Assembly (NCBI GenBank): GCA_011037195.1
Contig: JAAEAF010014934.1
Span: 1 to 64,000, forward strand
DNA length: 64,000 bases
Direction: 5' to 3'
From: Triatoma infestans
Lineage: Eukaryota; Arthropoda; Insecta; Hemiptera; Reduviidae
Position numbers and translations under genes: made by a program. Of this stretch, positions 47,076-57,066 are shown piece by piece. The stretch's first letter is position 1. Each line of letters starts with the position of its first letter. The notes under the pieces were generated by a model that was not told the origin of the DNA, did no database searches, and saw only the letters and a list, made by a program, of their open reading frames with translations.

Positions 47076-48050
47076 TTTTTACTTTCTCTTACTCCCAGTA
47101 AGAGGAAGTATTGTAATCGTTTCAATTTTTCGATATCGAGTTTTCACCGGAAATTGAGGTACCCTGAGTCCAAAAAAGTGGTTTTTAGAAATGGTGTGTG
47201 TGTGTGTGTGTGTGTGTGTGGGAACAGCATAGCTCAAAAACGAAAAACCGTAGAAGTTGAAACTTGATATTACATTAGGGTATCACCATGGGATCTGCTG
47301 GGCTTTATCTGTGAAACCAGCAACGGAAAGTTACCACTTACAATTTGTTTTTTACGTTTTTGCGATTTTCCCAAAAATGGCTCCGGCGATTTTCTTTAAA
47401 TTTGGTATATCAACTACACATACAAAGAGCTACAACTTTTATTTAAAACATTTCTCCGGGAAAATTCATTTAAGGGCACTTCTGGGGGAGGGGTGGGGTT
47501 AGGTTTTTATCTTAACTGCTATTTCAGTTTATTAGACAATTCTGTCATCTAAATAATATTAATTAAAATTAACTATGTTGTTGAAATTCCGAGTTTGAAA
47601 AAATCGGATAACCGGAAGTGCGTTTGTTTTAACACTTTACTAAAGGATTTTTTTCACTTTTTCGCGATTTTCTCAAAAATGGCACCGATAATTTTCTTGA
47701 AACTTCGTATATAAACTAAATATGCAAAGATCTACATCTTTTATTAAAAACATTTGTCTGGGAAAATGCATTTAAATGGTACTTTTAAGGGAGGGATAGG
47801 GATATACAGCTTCCTCTAAAGTGGTATTAATTAGAAATACCCAAACAAAATTAATTAGAAATAAATAGATGGCCAAAATTCCAAGTTTTAAGAAAGTTAG
47901 TAAACCGGAAGTGCGCTTTTACTGAAAAGTTTTGTCAGTTTTCGACGACTTTCGTTATATTTGGTACACAAACTATAACATTTGTCAATTATAATTTTGA
48001 GAAAAGGAGTAAGAGAAAGTTGTGTGAGTGTTCACACCAGATTTTTTTTT
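47076..48050 (-). repeat. Repeat C copy 1, left arm of inverted repeat
   Basis: A 1-kb repeat in inverted orientation to 49058-50022. It begins TTTTTACTTTCTCTTACTCC and contains (TG)n at 47193-47220, a C/G-rich stretch near 47485, and ACCGGAAGTG at 47611-47620 and 47904-47913, spaced about 293 bp. It encodes no recognised protein. Confidence 0.9.
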
Positions 48051-48589
48051 AATGGAGATATGCGAAGGATTTTGTGAAATTGGGGCTGAAAGTTTGTCCC
48101 AACAAAGAAAGTTATGTTTAATAACTTGCGAGCTTTTCTGTTAACTTCCATTTAGAGGAAGAGACGTCGGTGACATATTGTAAAATGGCTTGTTTTGTAC
48201 AGCCATTTATTGAAGTCCTAATATTGATCCCTTGAAAGTAATGGGAAGAATAGTGTAGTTGCCATTTAGATGGTGTTTACTTTTCGTACTTGAACCGAGA
48301 AGTTAATTTCCCGTTCCGAACGCTAGTTGTTATTAAATAGTGAGGTTCTTGTTACTATAGTAGTTGATATTTTCCTTGTTTGCTGTTTCGTTTAATTGTA
48401 GTTATCTTTCTTGTGAAAATATTGAGTCAGTTTAATTTACCCAATTTGATATATTACAAAAGCAATGATCTTTATTTATCTGTAACTTTGCTTTCCGCGC
48501 TTTCCTGTTGAAGCTCAGACAACTTAATTCTCATACCTATTATGTAATTCTTACATAGTATCTATATTTGGTATTTCTGCGTCCTTCAT

Positions 48590-48830
48590 GGAACAATATG
48601 ATCTTATCTTTGGTGACAGGAGTTATTCAGGGTAATTTCTTAGGTTTATGCTATTCATCATTTATGTTGCCGACATTACTGCTCATCCTCATTTTATAAT
48701 TTTCACTCAAGCAGATGACGTAGTTTTCATATACTGACCAGTACAAGTCCATCTCATCTTACAAACCGGTTATTCTCTCTTGAAAATTGGTTTGTCAAAT
48801 TGAAAAATAAATATATATAAACAAAAAAAT
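48590..48830 (+). pseudogene. Jockey-like RT fragment in the loop
   Basis: Palm-domain debris: TGVIQGNFLGLCY (motif B), then in the next frame FIIYVADITAHP and QADDVVFIY (catalytic box, YADD altered to QADD), then an LLKIGLSN-like end. A short fossil between the two arms of repeat C. Confidence 0.6.
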
Positions 48831-49057
48831 ATATAACTTAATTGGAAATTCTAGCGTAAATACAACACGTTATCTCTGGGATGGTGGGACAAGTTCAAAG
48901 CACATAGCTGGTTACATTAAGTCCAGAAGATAGCGTCAATAATATTGTAGCGCCACAGTAAAATATTGTAGCGTCTGAGGAATTCCTAAGAATTCCTTAA
49001 AATCAAATTTTTCGGAAAAATGATACATTTTTATCTTTTAGTCATCATTCCAAGTTT

Positions 49058-50022
49058 AAAAAAATCTGGTGTGAAACACTCACACAACTTTCTCTTACTC
49101 CAGTTCTCAAAATTGTAATTGACAAATTTTAGAGTTTGTGTACCAAATTTGATGAAATTCGTCGAAAACTGAAAAAACTGTTAATAAAAGCGCACTTCCG
49201 GTTTACTAATTTTCTTGAAACTCGGAATTTTTAGCCGTCTATTTATTTGTAATTTATTGTTTGGATGGTAGAATTGTATAATCAACTATGATAGCACTTT
49301 AGAGAAAAACATAACCCCACGCCTCCCCAAAAGTGCCCTTAAATGAATTTTCCCAGAGAAATGTTTTAAAAAATAGTGTAGATCTTTGTATGTATAGTTT
49401 ATATTAGAGTTTTGAATTTTGAGAAAATCGCAAAAAAGTGAAAAAAATTTAGAAAACTGAAAAGTATTTCCGGTCCTCCGATTTTTTCAAACTCGAATTT
49501 CAACAACACACTTTAATTCTAATTAATATTATTTAGATGACAGAATTGTCTAATAAACTGAAATAGCACTTTAGATGAAAACCTAACCCCTCCCCTCCCC
49601 CAGAAGTGCCCTTAAATGAATTTTCCGGAGAAATGTTTCAACTAAAAGTTGTAGCTTTTGTATGCGTAGTTGATATATAACAAATTTAAAGAAAATCGTC
49701 GGAGTCATTTTTGAGAAAATCGCAAAAGTAAAAAAAAACAAGTAAAGTGGTACTTCCGGTTGAGGAATTTTGACAGATAACGCTGTCAGATCCCATGGTG
49801 ATACCTAAACGGAATATCAAGTTTCAGCTTTCTACGGTTTTTCGTTTTTGAGCTATGCTGTTCACATACACACACACACACACACACACACCATTTGCTA
49901 CAAACCACTTTTTTGGACTCAGGGTACCTCAATTTCCGGTGAAAACTCGATATCGAAAATTTGGCACGATTACAATATTTCCTCTTACTAGGGAGGGAGT
50001 AAGATAAAGTAAAATTAAAAAT
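49058..50022 (+). repeat. Repeat C copy 2, right arm of inverted repeat
   Basis: Partner of 47076-48050. Contains CACTTCCGGT at 49193-49202, related TTCCGG words near 49470 and 49755, and (CA)n at about 49868-49890. It ends AGTAAGATAAAGTAAAATTAAAAAT. Confidence 0.9.
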
Positions 50023-50186
50023 GTTTATAGATAATACCAAAAAACGAGATAATTCCAGAAAACTAAAAAAAAAAACACTATTCCGTAACGTCGCCCGACG
50101 CCGGTAAACCGATTTTTTTTCAAATATGGAATCCTAGCAGTGTTAATCATTATTTTAACATTGTACGAGTGGTAAAACCATATATT

Positions 50187-50645
50187 TGTAATGTAATGGT
50201 GTGGATGTGCGTAGGTAGCTTGTGGCGTGAGCGTTTTAGCGAAAAGGGCTTGTATGTTTGCTTGAGATAGAATGTAAGAATAATTAAGAACACACTGGTA
50301 GTTTAAATGAATATATTCTCTAAGAGAAATTAAGTTACTTTGAATATCACAATAGCTTATACTAATTTCTTATAACGTAATACTGGTATATGTTTCCACC
50401 TTGATTTGTAGCACACGTCTGTCTTTAAAATATCTCTTCTCTTTGTTTCTTCAATTCCTCCCCTGTGAGAAGAAGGGGTAGTACAATGCCATAATTGTTC
50501 TTGTACCGTACCAGTAACTGGACTTGTATACCTGGCTAGCCCTTTTGCAATGGAATGTCAATCTTTTTCTTAATTTGAGATAATTACTAAATATTCTAAA
50601 TTATTTTTAAAAACTATTATTTTTCGATTTCGTCCTTCCACTACA
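50187..50645 (+). repeat. Solo LTR, family 2B, copy 1
   Basis: 459 bp, TGTAATG...TCCACTACA, with a perfect TATT duplication (50183-50186, 50646-50649). The uninterrupted site is preserved in inverted form at 37920-37990, which confirms the boundaries. Its right 260 bp is nearly identical to 55398-55652. Contains the 19-mer CCCCTGTGAGAAGAAGGGG (50460-50478). The plus strand is arbitrary. Confidence 0.92.
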
Positions 50646-50649
50646 TATT

Positions 50650-51463
50650 GCAGTGAAGTGGTGTTTATTGAGGAAAACTTCAAATTGCTATTCCTCCTAG
50701 AACTCCCCCCCCCCATTCATTCCTTGAAAAATGTTCCAAATAAAATGTATAGTTATGTTTGTAATTAGTATATGAAATTTAAAGAAAATCGTTAGAATCT
50801 TTTTGGAGGAAATCGCGAATATGGGGGGGGGGGAAATAAAACATTAGCCTAATAAAGCAATTCCATTGCCAAATTTTGATATTCTGTTAAAAAAAAAAAA
50901 AAAAAATTTAATACCATTTCGTGGAAGAGCAATATATTTTCACAATGATGGGTAAGTGGGTAGGTAGGTAGGTAATAGGAGGAACCAAGTCAACATTTCT
51001 GTTTTACAGAGTAAAGATATTAAATCTGTCTCTCCAATGGAACTTGTTATGCGACTTGATATTTTATTTGCTTTGCGCTGGTGTTGGAAAACTGATCGGT
51101 ATGCTCTCCTTTCAAAGACAACCGTACAGGATTTAGGAATTCAGTGTATCTTTTTTTTTTCTTTTTTCTTTTTTTTGGTTAAAAGAAAGGCAGTGAACCT
51201 AATATCAGAGCGTAAGGTAGGTAGTCTTGACATTTTCCTCTGTAAATTTATAGTTTCACTCTTATATTTGTTCACCCAAGCCTTTCACTTCTTCCATGAA
51301 AGTGGATTTTGTTTTTGTTTTGTTTTTTTTTTTAAAAAAAAGTAGCTGTCTTATATTTTTGAATTTTTTATAGAAGTCCTTTATTTGACAATGTTGTTGT
51401 TTTGTTTTGTCTTTTATTTCATGATTTACAACTTTAATGAAAGTAATATATATGAAATTCCTT
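50650..51463. other. Interrupted repeat and AT-rich DNA, no gene
   Basis: 50650-50930 continues the repeat into which the LTR inserted (relative of repeat C, with C-run 50707-50715 and G-run 50824-50833). The rest has T-rich homopolymers; the open frame at 51037-51345 is homopolymer-driven and not called. Confidence 0.45.
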
Positions 51464-51850
51464 TCACTAGTTCCTTCCTGTAAGCAGAGGAAGTATTGCG
51501 ATCGTGTTAAATTTACGAAATTGAGTTTTCACCGGAAATACATGTTTAGGCCCAGTGAGTACAAGAAAATTTGTTTTTAGCACAATACTATATTGTGAAA
51601 AGAAAATATTCCAAAATAGAAGAAGCACAAACTTAGTATTCCGTTTAGTTCCTACCACCGAATCTAACACAAAGCTTTCCGAACTTCGCTACCGAATATT
51701 CTACTATTTTACTAAGTGATACTTTTTCAATTTTTCGCTCGTACACATACATGCGCATAATATTCGCTAAAATTTTTTTTTTTTTTAGTACTGAGTGGAC
51801 AGTTTGAAACGATTGCAATAGGAGTAAGAGTGAAAGTAAAAAATGATTTT
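51464..51850. repeat. Repeat C end fragments, inverted
   Basis: Left: AGAGGAAGTATTGCGATCG and TTTTCACCGGAAATA (51485-51540). Right: GAAACGATTGCAATAGGAGTAAG (51808-51830, opposite orientation). They look like the two ends of a short inverted-repeat derivative. Confidence 0.5.
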
Positions 51851-51983
51851 AGTGTTTGGTTCTGTGAGACCTGTCAGTTTAGGTTTAAATTTAAACCGCC
51901 ATTATCCAGCTTTATTAGTTGGGAAAGTTGGCGCTGCCATACTTAATTAAACTTAGCTATCATCTTTTTAATAGTAAGGCCAG

Positions 51984-52042
51984 TTTTTTTTATTTTTTAT
52001 AATTTAAGGCGCATCAATATCTATGGTCATTGGCGCCAGGAG
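51984..52042 (-). repeat. SINE 3'-end fragment
   Basis: On the minus strand GGCGCCAATGACC... then GATGCGCCTTAAATTATAAA and an A-rich tail, matching the SINE end at 17320-17380. Confidence 0.7.
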
Positions 52043-52276
52043 TTTTCTTAGTGTATGATAGGGTTGTTGAGGAGAAAAATTAGGTTTGATTGAATGAACA
52101 GAGATATGCTGACTCTATTTTAATGTAGCTAAGTTTACACTAACTGCACTGAACTTTATAATGAAAATGATAGAATGAATGGTGAGTGTAAAGATATGAC
52201 ACGATGCGATGACTGGTGTACAGTTGTATGTTGTATATGATAGCTCCCTTTAGATAGATTCCCACTGGCTTATATA

Positions 52277-53591
52277 CGAGGTGTATAAATTAAGTAATGA
52301 GACTGATTTTTTTATCTTTTTTTATGCAAATAAAATTACAATTCAACATTGTCCCCTTCAAAGTTACTACCTTGGGAAGCCACACAACGCTGAAGACGAT
52401 TCTTCCATTCGTCATAGCAGTGCTGGAACTCGGATACTGGAATAGACTTCAGTTGGTCGGTTACGGCTGTTTGAATATTCTCCAATGTTCCAAAATGACG
52501 TCCCTTGAGGTGATTTTTCAATTTGGGGAACAAAAAAAAGTCACATGGACTCAAGTCGGGTGAATAAGGAGGCTGAGGAGCCACAGGAATGTTATTACTG
52601 GCCAAATACTCATTAATAGAAATCGCGGTGTGACACGGAGCATTGTCGTGATGCAACACCCACTTGTTTTTGATGTTTGGTCTCACACGCATGACTCTTT
52701 TTCGAAGTCTCTCAAGAACTTCTCGGTAAAAATGTTGGTTTACCATTTGGCATTGAGGCACAAATTCTTCGTGAACGATTCCTTGGCTATCAAAAAAGCA
52801 AATCAGCATGCATTTGATTTTTGACTTGCTCATTCTTGCTTTTTTTGGCCTTGGAGAGGTTGAAGTGTGCCACTGCATGCTCTGACGCTTAGTTTCTGGG
52901 TCATACTCAAACACCCAAGACTCGCCTCCTGTAATAACACGTTCCAAAAAATTGGGATCGTTTTCAATTGCTCCCAAAAAGTCAAGGCTCCTTTCCTTTC
53001 TGATGTCTTTTTGCTCTTGTGAAAGATTTTTCGGAACCATTTTTGCACAAATTTTTCTCATCCCCAATTCATTAGTCAAAATTTGATGAACGGTTGTGTG
53101 AGTCAAATTCAACTCTTCGCCGATCATTCGGACTGTCAAACGACGATCTGAACGCACGAGATCGCGGATTCTGCCAACATTTTCGTCGGTTCTTGAAGAT
53201 GAAGGCCTTCCGCTGCGAGGCTCGTCTTCAATTGATTCCCTTCCTTCTGCAAATGACTTAAACCACCTAAAAACCTGTGCTCTCGACAAAACATTGTCTC
53301 CATAGGCCTGGCACAGTTTTTCAAACGTTTCCGTTGCACTGTGCCCAAGTCTGAAGCAAAACCTGATAGCACAACGTTGCTCGTAATTGATGTCACTCAT
53401 TTTTAAAACGCACTGAAAAAACCTTGCTCACAAAAAAAGTCACTACGGACAGTGCAACAACTCTAGCATTTTCAAATTTGCACTGGACGTGTATCAGATG
53501 TTTACTTGCCCTACCACGCATGCGCCGCGTCTCCAGTGTTGCCAGATCGAACACTAGAAAATCAGTCTCATTACTTAATTTACACACCTCG
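52277..53591 (-). mobile_element. mariner transposon, 1315 bp
   Basis: Inverted repeats of about 36 bp (inward CGAGGTGTRTAAATTAAGTA; 52277-52312, 53556-53591, one or two mismatches). TA duplication at 52275-52276 and 53592-53593. Size and single gene are standard for mariner. The uninserted sequence survives at 62859-62876. Confidence 0.96.
52336..53400 (-). CDS. mariner transposase, full length, catalytic Asp changed
   Basis: A 354-residue open frame, the usual mariner length, with no stop or frameshift. Residues 1-120 form the paired helix-turn-helix DNA-binding region (SRAQVFRWFKSFAEGRESIEDE, SGRPS linker, LTVRMIGEELNLTHTTVHQIL). MVPKNLSQEQ (121-130) is the WVPH-L linker region. Catalytic positions of the DD34D triad: residue 159 is Gly in ITGGESW where Asp is expected (codon GGC, plus 52924-52926, one transition from GAC); Asp252 in LHHDNAPCH and Asp287 in SPDLSPCDFFLFP are present with 34 residues between them. 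A metal-binding Asp is required for cleavage in this family, so the protein should bind ends but not cut. Start chosen as the first ATG, giving MSDINYEQR. Confidence 0.95.
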   Translation of the reverse strand: MSDINYEQRCAIRFCFRLGHSATETFEKLCQAYGDNVLSRAQVFRWFKSFAEGRESIEDEPRSGRPSSSRTDENVGRIRDLVRSDRRLTVRMIGEELNLTHTTVHQILTNELGMRKICAKMVPKNLSQEQKDIRKERSLDFLGAIENDPNFLERVITGGESWVFEYDPETKRQSMQWHTSTSPRPKKARMSKSKIKCMLICFFDSQGIVHEEFVPQCQMVNQHFYREVLERLRKRVMRVRPNIKNKWVLHHDNAPCHTAISINEYLASNNIPVAPQPPYSPDLSPCDFFLFPKLKNHLKGRHFGTLENIQTAVTDQLKSIPVSEFQHCYDEWKNRLQRCVASQGSNFEGDNVEL

Positions 53592-53849
53592 TACACAGGT
53601 TCCTCCCTTTCTAGCCTGCTAAGTGAGAGAGTAGTCTCTGTTATCTAGAGAGGGCCTCTCTTCTCTCTGCTATGGTTGCATTCTCTTGCTGTGGATGGGT
53701 GCTATTACATCATCCTCTCTGATGTAATATAGCACCCATCCAAGCAAAGAGAATGCACCACGCAGAGTGAAGAGAGGCCGTCTCTGGTTAAGAGAGACTA
53801 CTCTCTGTGGTTGCTTCTCTTTGCTGTGAATGGATGCTATTACACACAC

Positions 53850-53947
53850 AGTGCATTGCCGGCCTCCGGACAGTGATCTTTTGTTACCGTCCGTCACCGG
53901 ACTCGAAAGCCGGGATCTCCGCGTGGGATTCCAGTATGCTAACCTAA
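53850..53947 (-). repeat. tRNA-derived SINE, copy 3
   Basis: On the minus strand: TTAGCATACTGGAATCCC, GCGGAGATCCC, B-box-like CTTTCGAGTCC and CACTGTCCGGAGGCCGGCA. 3' truncated; it abuts repeat D. Confidence 0.8.
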
Positions 53948-54519
53948 TTTTGTAAACATTATAATTTTAATGAAACTTTATCCATTAACTTGGACTCATA
54001 TAATTTGTATTAGGAGGAAGTGGTATGAGTGTTTCAGACCAGATTTTTTTTCTAGTTTTCTGCTAACGGCTCCAGCCACATGCTTTAATCTTGATATAAT
54101 GGCTATATATTTATAACCAGTTAAATTTCACGTATTTTTGGGGGGAAATTGAATTCGAGGAAGTCATGAAGATGTCTAGCCATCTAAACTAGCTTATCTT
54201 CCTTCCTTCTTTCTCCTCTCGTTGTTACTCCCTCACTATCTCTTGCTCTCTCTCTTTCACCTTTCTCTACTCTATTTATATCTCTGTCTGTCTCTGTTAT
54301 CGTGTATTTTGTCTGTGAATAGAATAATTCAAATACAAAAATTTACCGGAAGCCCACACTTCACATCCTCTCACAAGATTTGTTCAGAGTTCTCCTGAAT
54401 TGAAAATGTTTAGCAAGTCTAATTTTGTGTTATTGTTTTCAAAGGTTTTTCAATTTTTGGCCTTTTTTTTTGCCGTGTGGCACACAGATTGCGCAACAAT
54501 GGTCTTTGGAGGCAGAGGG
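53948..54519. other. No gene; small repeat C end
   Basis: 53990-54055 resembles the inner end of repeat C (GGAGGAAGT...GAGTGTTTCAGACCAGATTTTTTTTC). 54200-54300 is CT-rich, low-complexity DNA. Confidence 0.45.
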
Positions 54520-55290
54520 GCTCCTTTGCCAAACATCTGGACATATTGCTAAAGGTCAATCCGGGCCCGGTGTTAAGCATGGCCCAGGATAGCATTTGTC
54601 CATATACAACTTCGAGGTTCCATTTCGAGGGTGTTCCTTCCTAGGTTCTAGGGCGGGAACAGGCCAAGGGGTGGGAAAAACGCTTCTGGACAACCTTTGT
54701 GGTTTACTGATGGTTCTAGGATGGAGTGCGGAACTGGAGCCGAGTGTGTGGAATGGGCCCACAGGTACGTATTGAGAGGCCGCTGGGCAGATATTCCACA
54801 AAATTCCAGGCTAAGTATTTGCTATTTAGGTCAGTGCCGAGGAGAACTTGCGTAGACCCCCAAGGGGCAAGCTCTTACGCATTTGCTCGGATGGTCAGGC
54901 TGCACTGAAAGCCTTAGAGGGTTACAGAACCACCTCATCCCTAGTGAACGAATGTCGGGCTCTCCAGGCACAGCAAGGTGCAGCTGATATGGATGCCTGG
55001 ACATATAGGATTGACGGTTATGAGATGGCTGACCAGCTGGCCAGGAACGGGGCAAATACTCTGTTCATTGGTCCAGAGCCTGTCCTGGGTTTCACTGGCG
55101 GAGCGATTCGTGCGGCGATTAGGGAGTGGTATCGCAGTAAGCATGAAGAGCTGTGGAGGGGGAGCCCAGGTGGCATACACAGTAAAAGGATGATACCAGG
55201 ACTGTGTAAACGAAGGACCCAAATAAACCTTAGTCTGAGTAGGAGCCATATTTCTCTGGTGACTGAGACGGTATTATTCTTTATGCAAGT
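54520..55290 (+). pseudogene. Non-LTR retrotransposon RNase H fossil
   Basis: WFTDGSRMECGTGAECVEWAH (about 54697), a damaged Glu segment ending in a stop at 54854, then in the next frame ICSDGQAALKAL (54883), IWMPGHIG in a third frame (about 54987), and MADQLARNGANTLFIGPEPVLG (about 55023). The four acidic motifs are recognisable in order, but in three frames. The C-terminal Cys-His tail is missing. Same family as 31.0 and 33.3 kb. Confidence 0.8.
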
Positions 55291-55299
55291 TTAAGTATA

Positions 55300-55652
55300 T
55301 TACAATATCACACTGTATCTTAATAAAATAACGTTTATCTAGAATAAAGGCAAATATCTATCATTGGCACTGAGCAATTCCTGAAGTAGTGTTTCGATGT
55401 TTCCACCTTGATTTCTAGCACAAGTCTGTCCTTAAAATATCTCTTCTCTTTGTTTCTTCAATTCCTTCCCTGTGAGAAGAAGGGGTAGTACAATGCCATA
55501 ATTGTTCTTGTACCGTACCAGTAACTGGACTTGTATACCTGGCTAGCCCTTTTGCAATGGAATGTCAATCTTTTTCTTAATTTGAGATAATTATAAAATA
55601 TTCCAAATTATTTTTAAAAACTATTATTTTTCGATTTCGTCCTTCCACTACA
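55300..55652 (+). repeat. Solo LTR, family 2B, copy 2
   Basis: The right 255 bp (55398-55652) is nearly identical to 50391-50645 and ends TTCCACTACA; the left end is diverged and its start uncertain. The 19-mer is present with one change (55467-55485). Confidence 0.8.
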
Positions 55653-56070
55653 CTAGCCTATCACGAATGCTAATCCTATCACTTTAATTTGTACCATTTT
55701 TTTTTCAATAAGATTGTTTGTTTAAGCCAGAATCAACCAGTGTTGTTTTTGATATAACATATAGTTTTAAGTCATCTATTTACACGAATTAATTACAAAA
55801 GCTTACTCTGACGATGGATAAAAATTCGTACCATTCATAGTCAACAAAATGAAACCATTCCTATGATGGATAAAATCATAGACATCAGTGTTGTTATGCT
55901 TTTACAAACTTATTTGGGAAGTTAATTTAATTGGATAAATTTATTTATAAATATAAGAAATGAAGAAATCCACAATTCCCATTCGCACCCCAAAAAATGC
56001 TTTACATATTTTAATGGAACATTGTTTTTGGAACTATTTTAAAAATATATTTCATTTTAAATAAAAAACA
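55653..56070. other. No gene seen
   Basis: AT-rich spacer. Confidence 0.4.
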
Positions 56071-57066
56071 AAAAAATCTGGTATGAAACATTCACACAAC
56101 TTTCTCTTACTCCAGTTCTCAAAATTATATTTGACAAATTTCATAATTTGTGAACCAAATTTAATGGAATCCATAGAAAAACTGTTAAGTAAAAGCTCAC
56201 TTCCGGTTTACTAATTTCCTTAAGAACTCGGAATTTTTGCCATCTATTTATTTCTAATAAATTTTGTTTGGATGATGCAATTGTATAATCACCTATGATA
56301 GCACTTTAGAGAAAAAACATAACCCCCCCCCTCCCTAAGTCCCCTTAAATGAATTTTCCCGAGAAATGTTTAAAAATAAAAAGTTGTATATCATGTAAAG
56401 TTAGTTTATATACGAAGTTTTCAAGAATTGTCGGAGCATTTTTGAGACATCGTGAAAAAGTGAAAAAAAATCATTAGTAAGTGGTAAAGTAAAGCACTTC
56501 CGGTTATCCGATTTTTTTCAAACTCGGAATTTTCACCACCACATTAATTCTAATTAACTTTGTTTAGATGACAGAATTATATAATAAAACTGAAATAGCA
56601 ACTTTAGATGAAAACCTAACTCCACCCTCTCCCCCCCCCCCCATAACTGCCCTTAAATCAAATTTTCCAGAGAAATGGTTTCAAATAAAATTGCGGCTCC
56701 TTTTATATGTAGTTGATATTTCGAGTTTCACAGAAAATTGTCGTAACCGTTTTGAGGAAAAACGCAAAAAGTAAAAAAAAAAAACTAGTAAGTGGTACTT
56801 CCGGTTAAGGAATTTTGACAGATAACGTACTATCACGATGATACCTAAACAGAATATCAAGTTCAACTTTCAACGGTTTTTCGTTTTTGAGCTATGCTGT
56901 TCCCATCCACACACACATTCACATCCACAGTTCACGTCCAGTGACACACACACGGACCATTTGCTAAAAACCACTTTTTTGGACTCAGGAGACTTCCAAA
57001 CGGATATTTCCGGTGAAAAATCGATATCGAAAATTTGACACGATTACAATACTTCCTTTAAAAAAG
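56071..57066 (+). repeat. Repeat C copy 3
   Basis: Same orientation as 49058-50022, about 1 kb. Three internal subunits of roughly 300 bp each carry ACTTCCGGTT (56199, 56496, about 56797), followed by AACTCGGAATTTT or GGAATTTTGACAG. The end segment has TTTTTGAGCTATGCTGTTC and TTTCCGGTGAAAAATCGATA. Confidence 0.88.

Larger units (their letters stand above)
52063..53845 (-). repeat. LTR-like repeat D copy 1, carrying the mariner
   Basis: With the mariner removed, 52063-52276 plus 53594-53690 match 62785-63075 in inverted orientation. On the minus strand it has a TATATAAGCC promoter box, which the mariner splits. 53620-53815 is a head-to-head palindrome of its upstream end (GGATGGGTGCTATTACATC, 53693-53711, against 53721-53741). 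Confidence 0.75.

Noticed and set aside
51037..51345. 102-codon open frame on plus
   Set aside because: Dominated by Phe/Lys homopolymer runs; no coding pattern.
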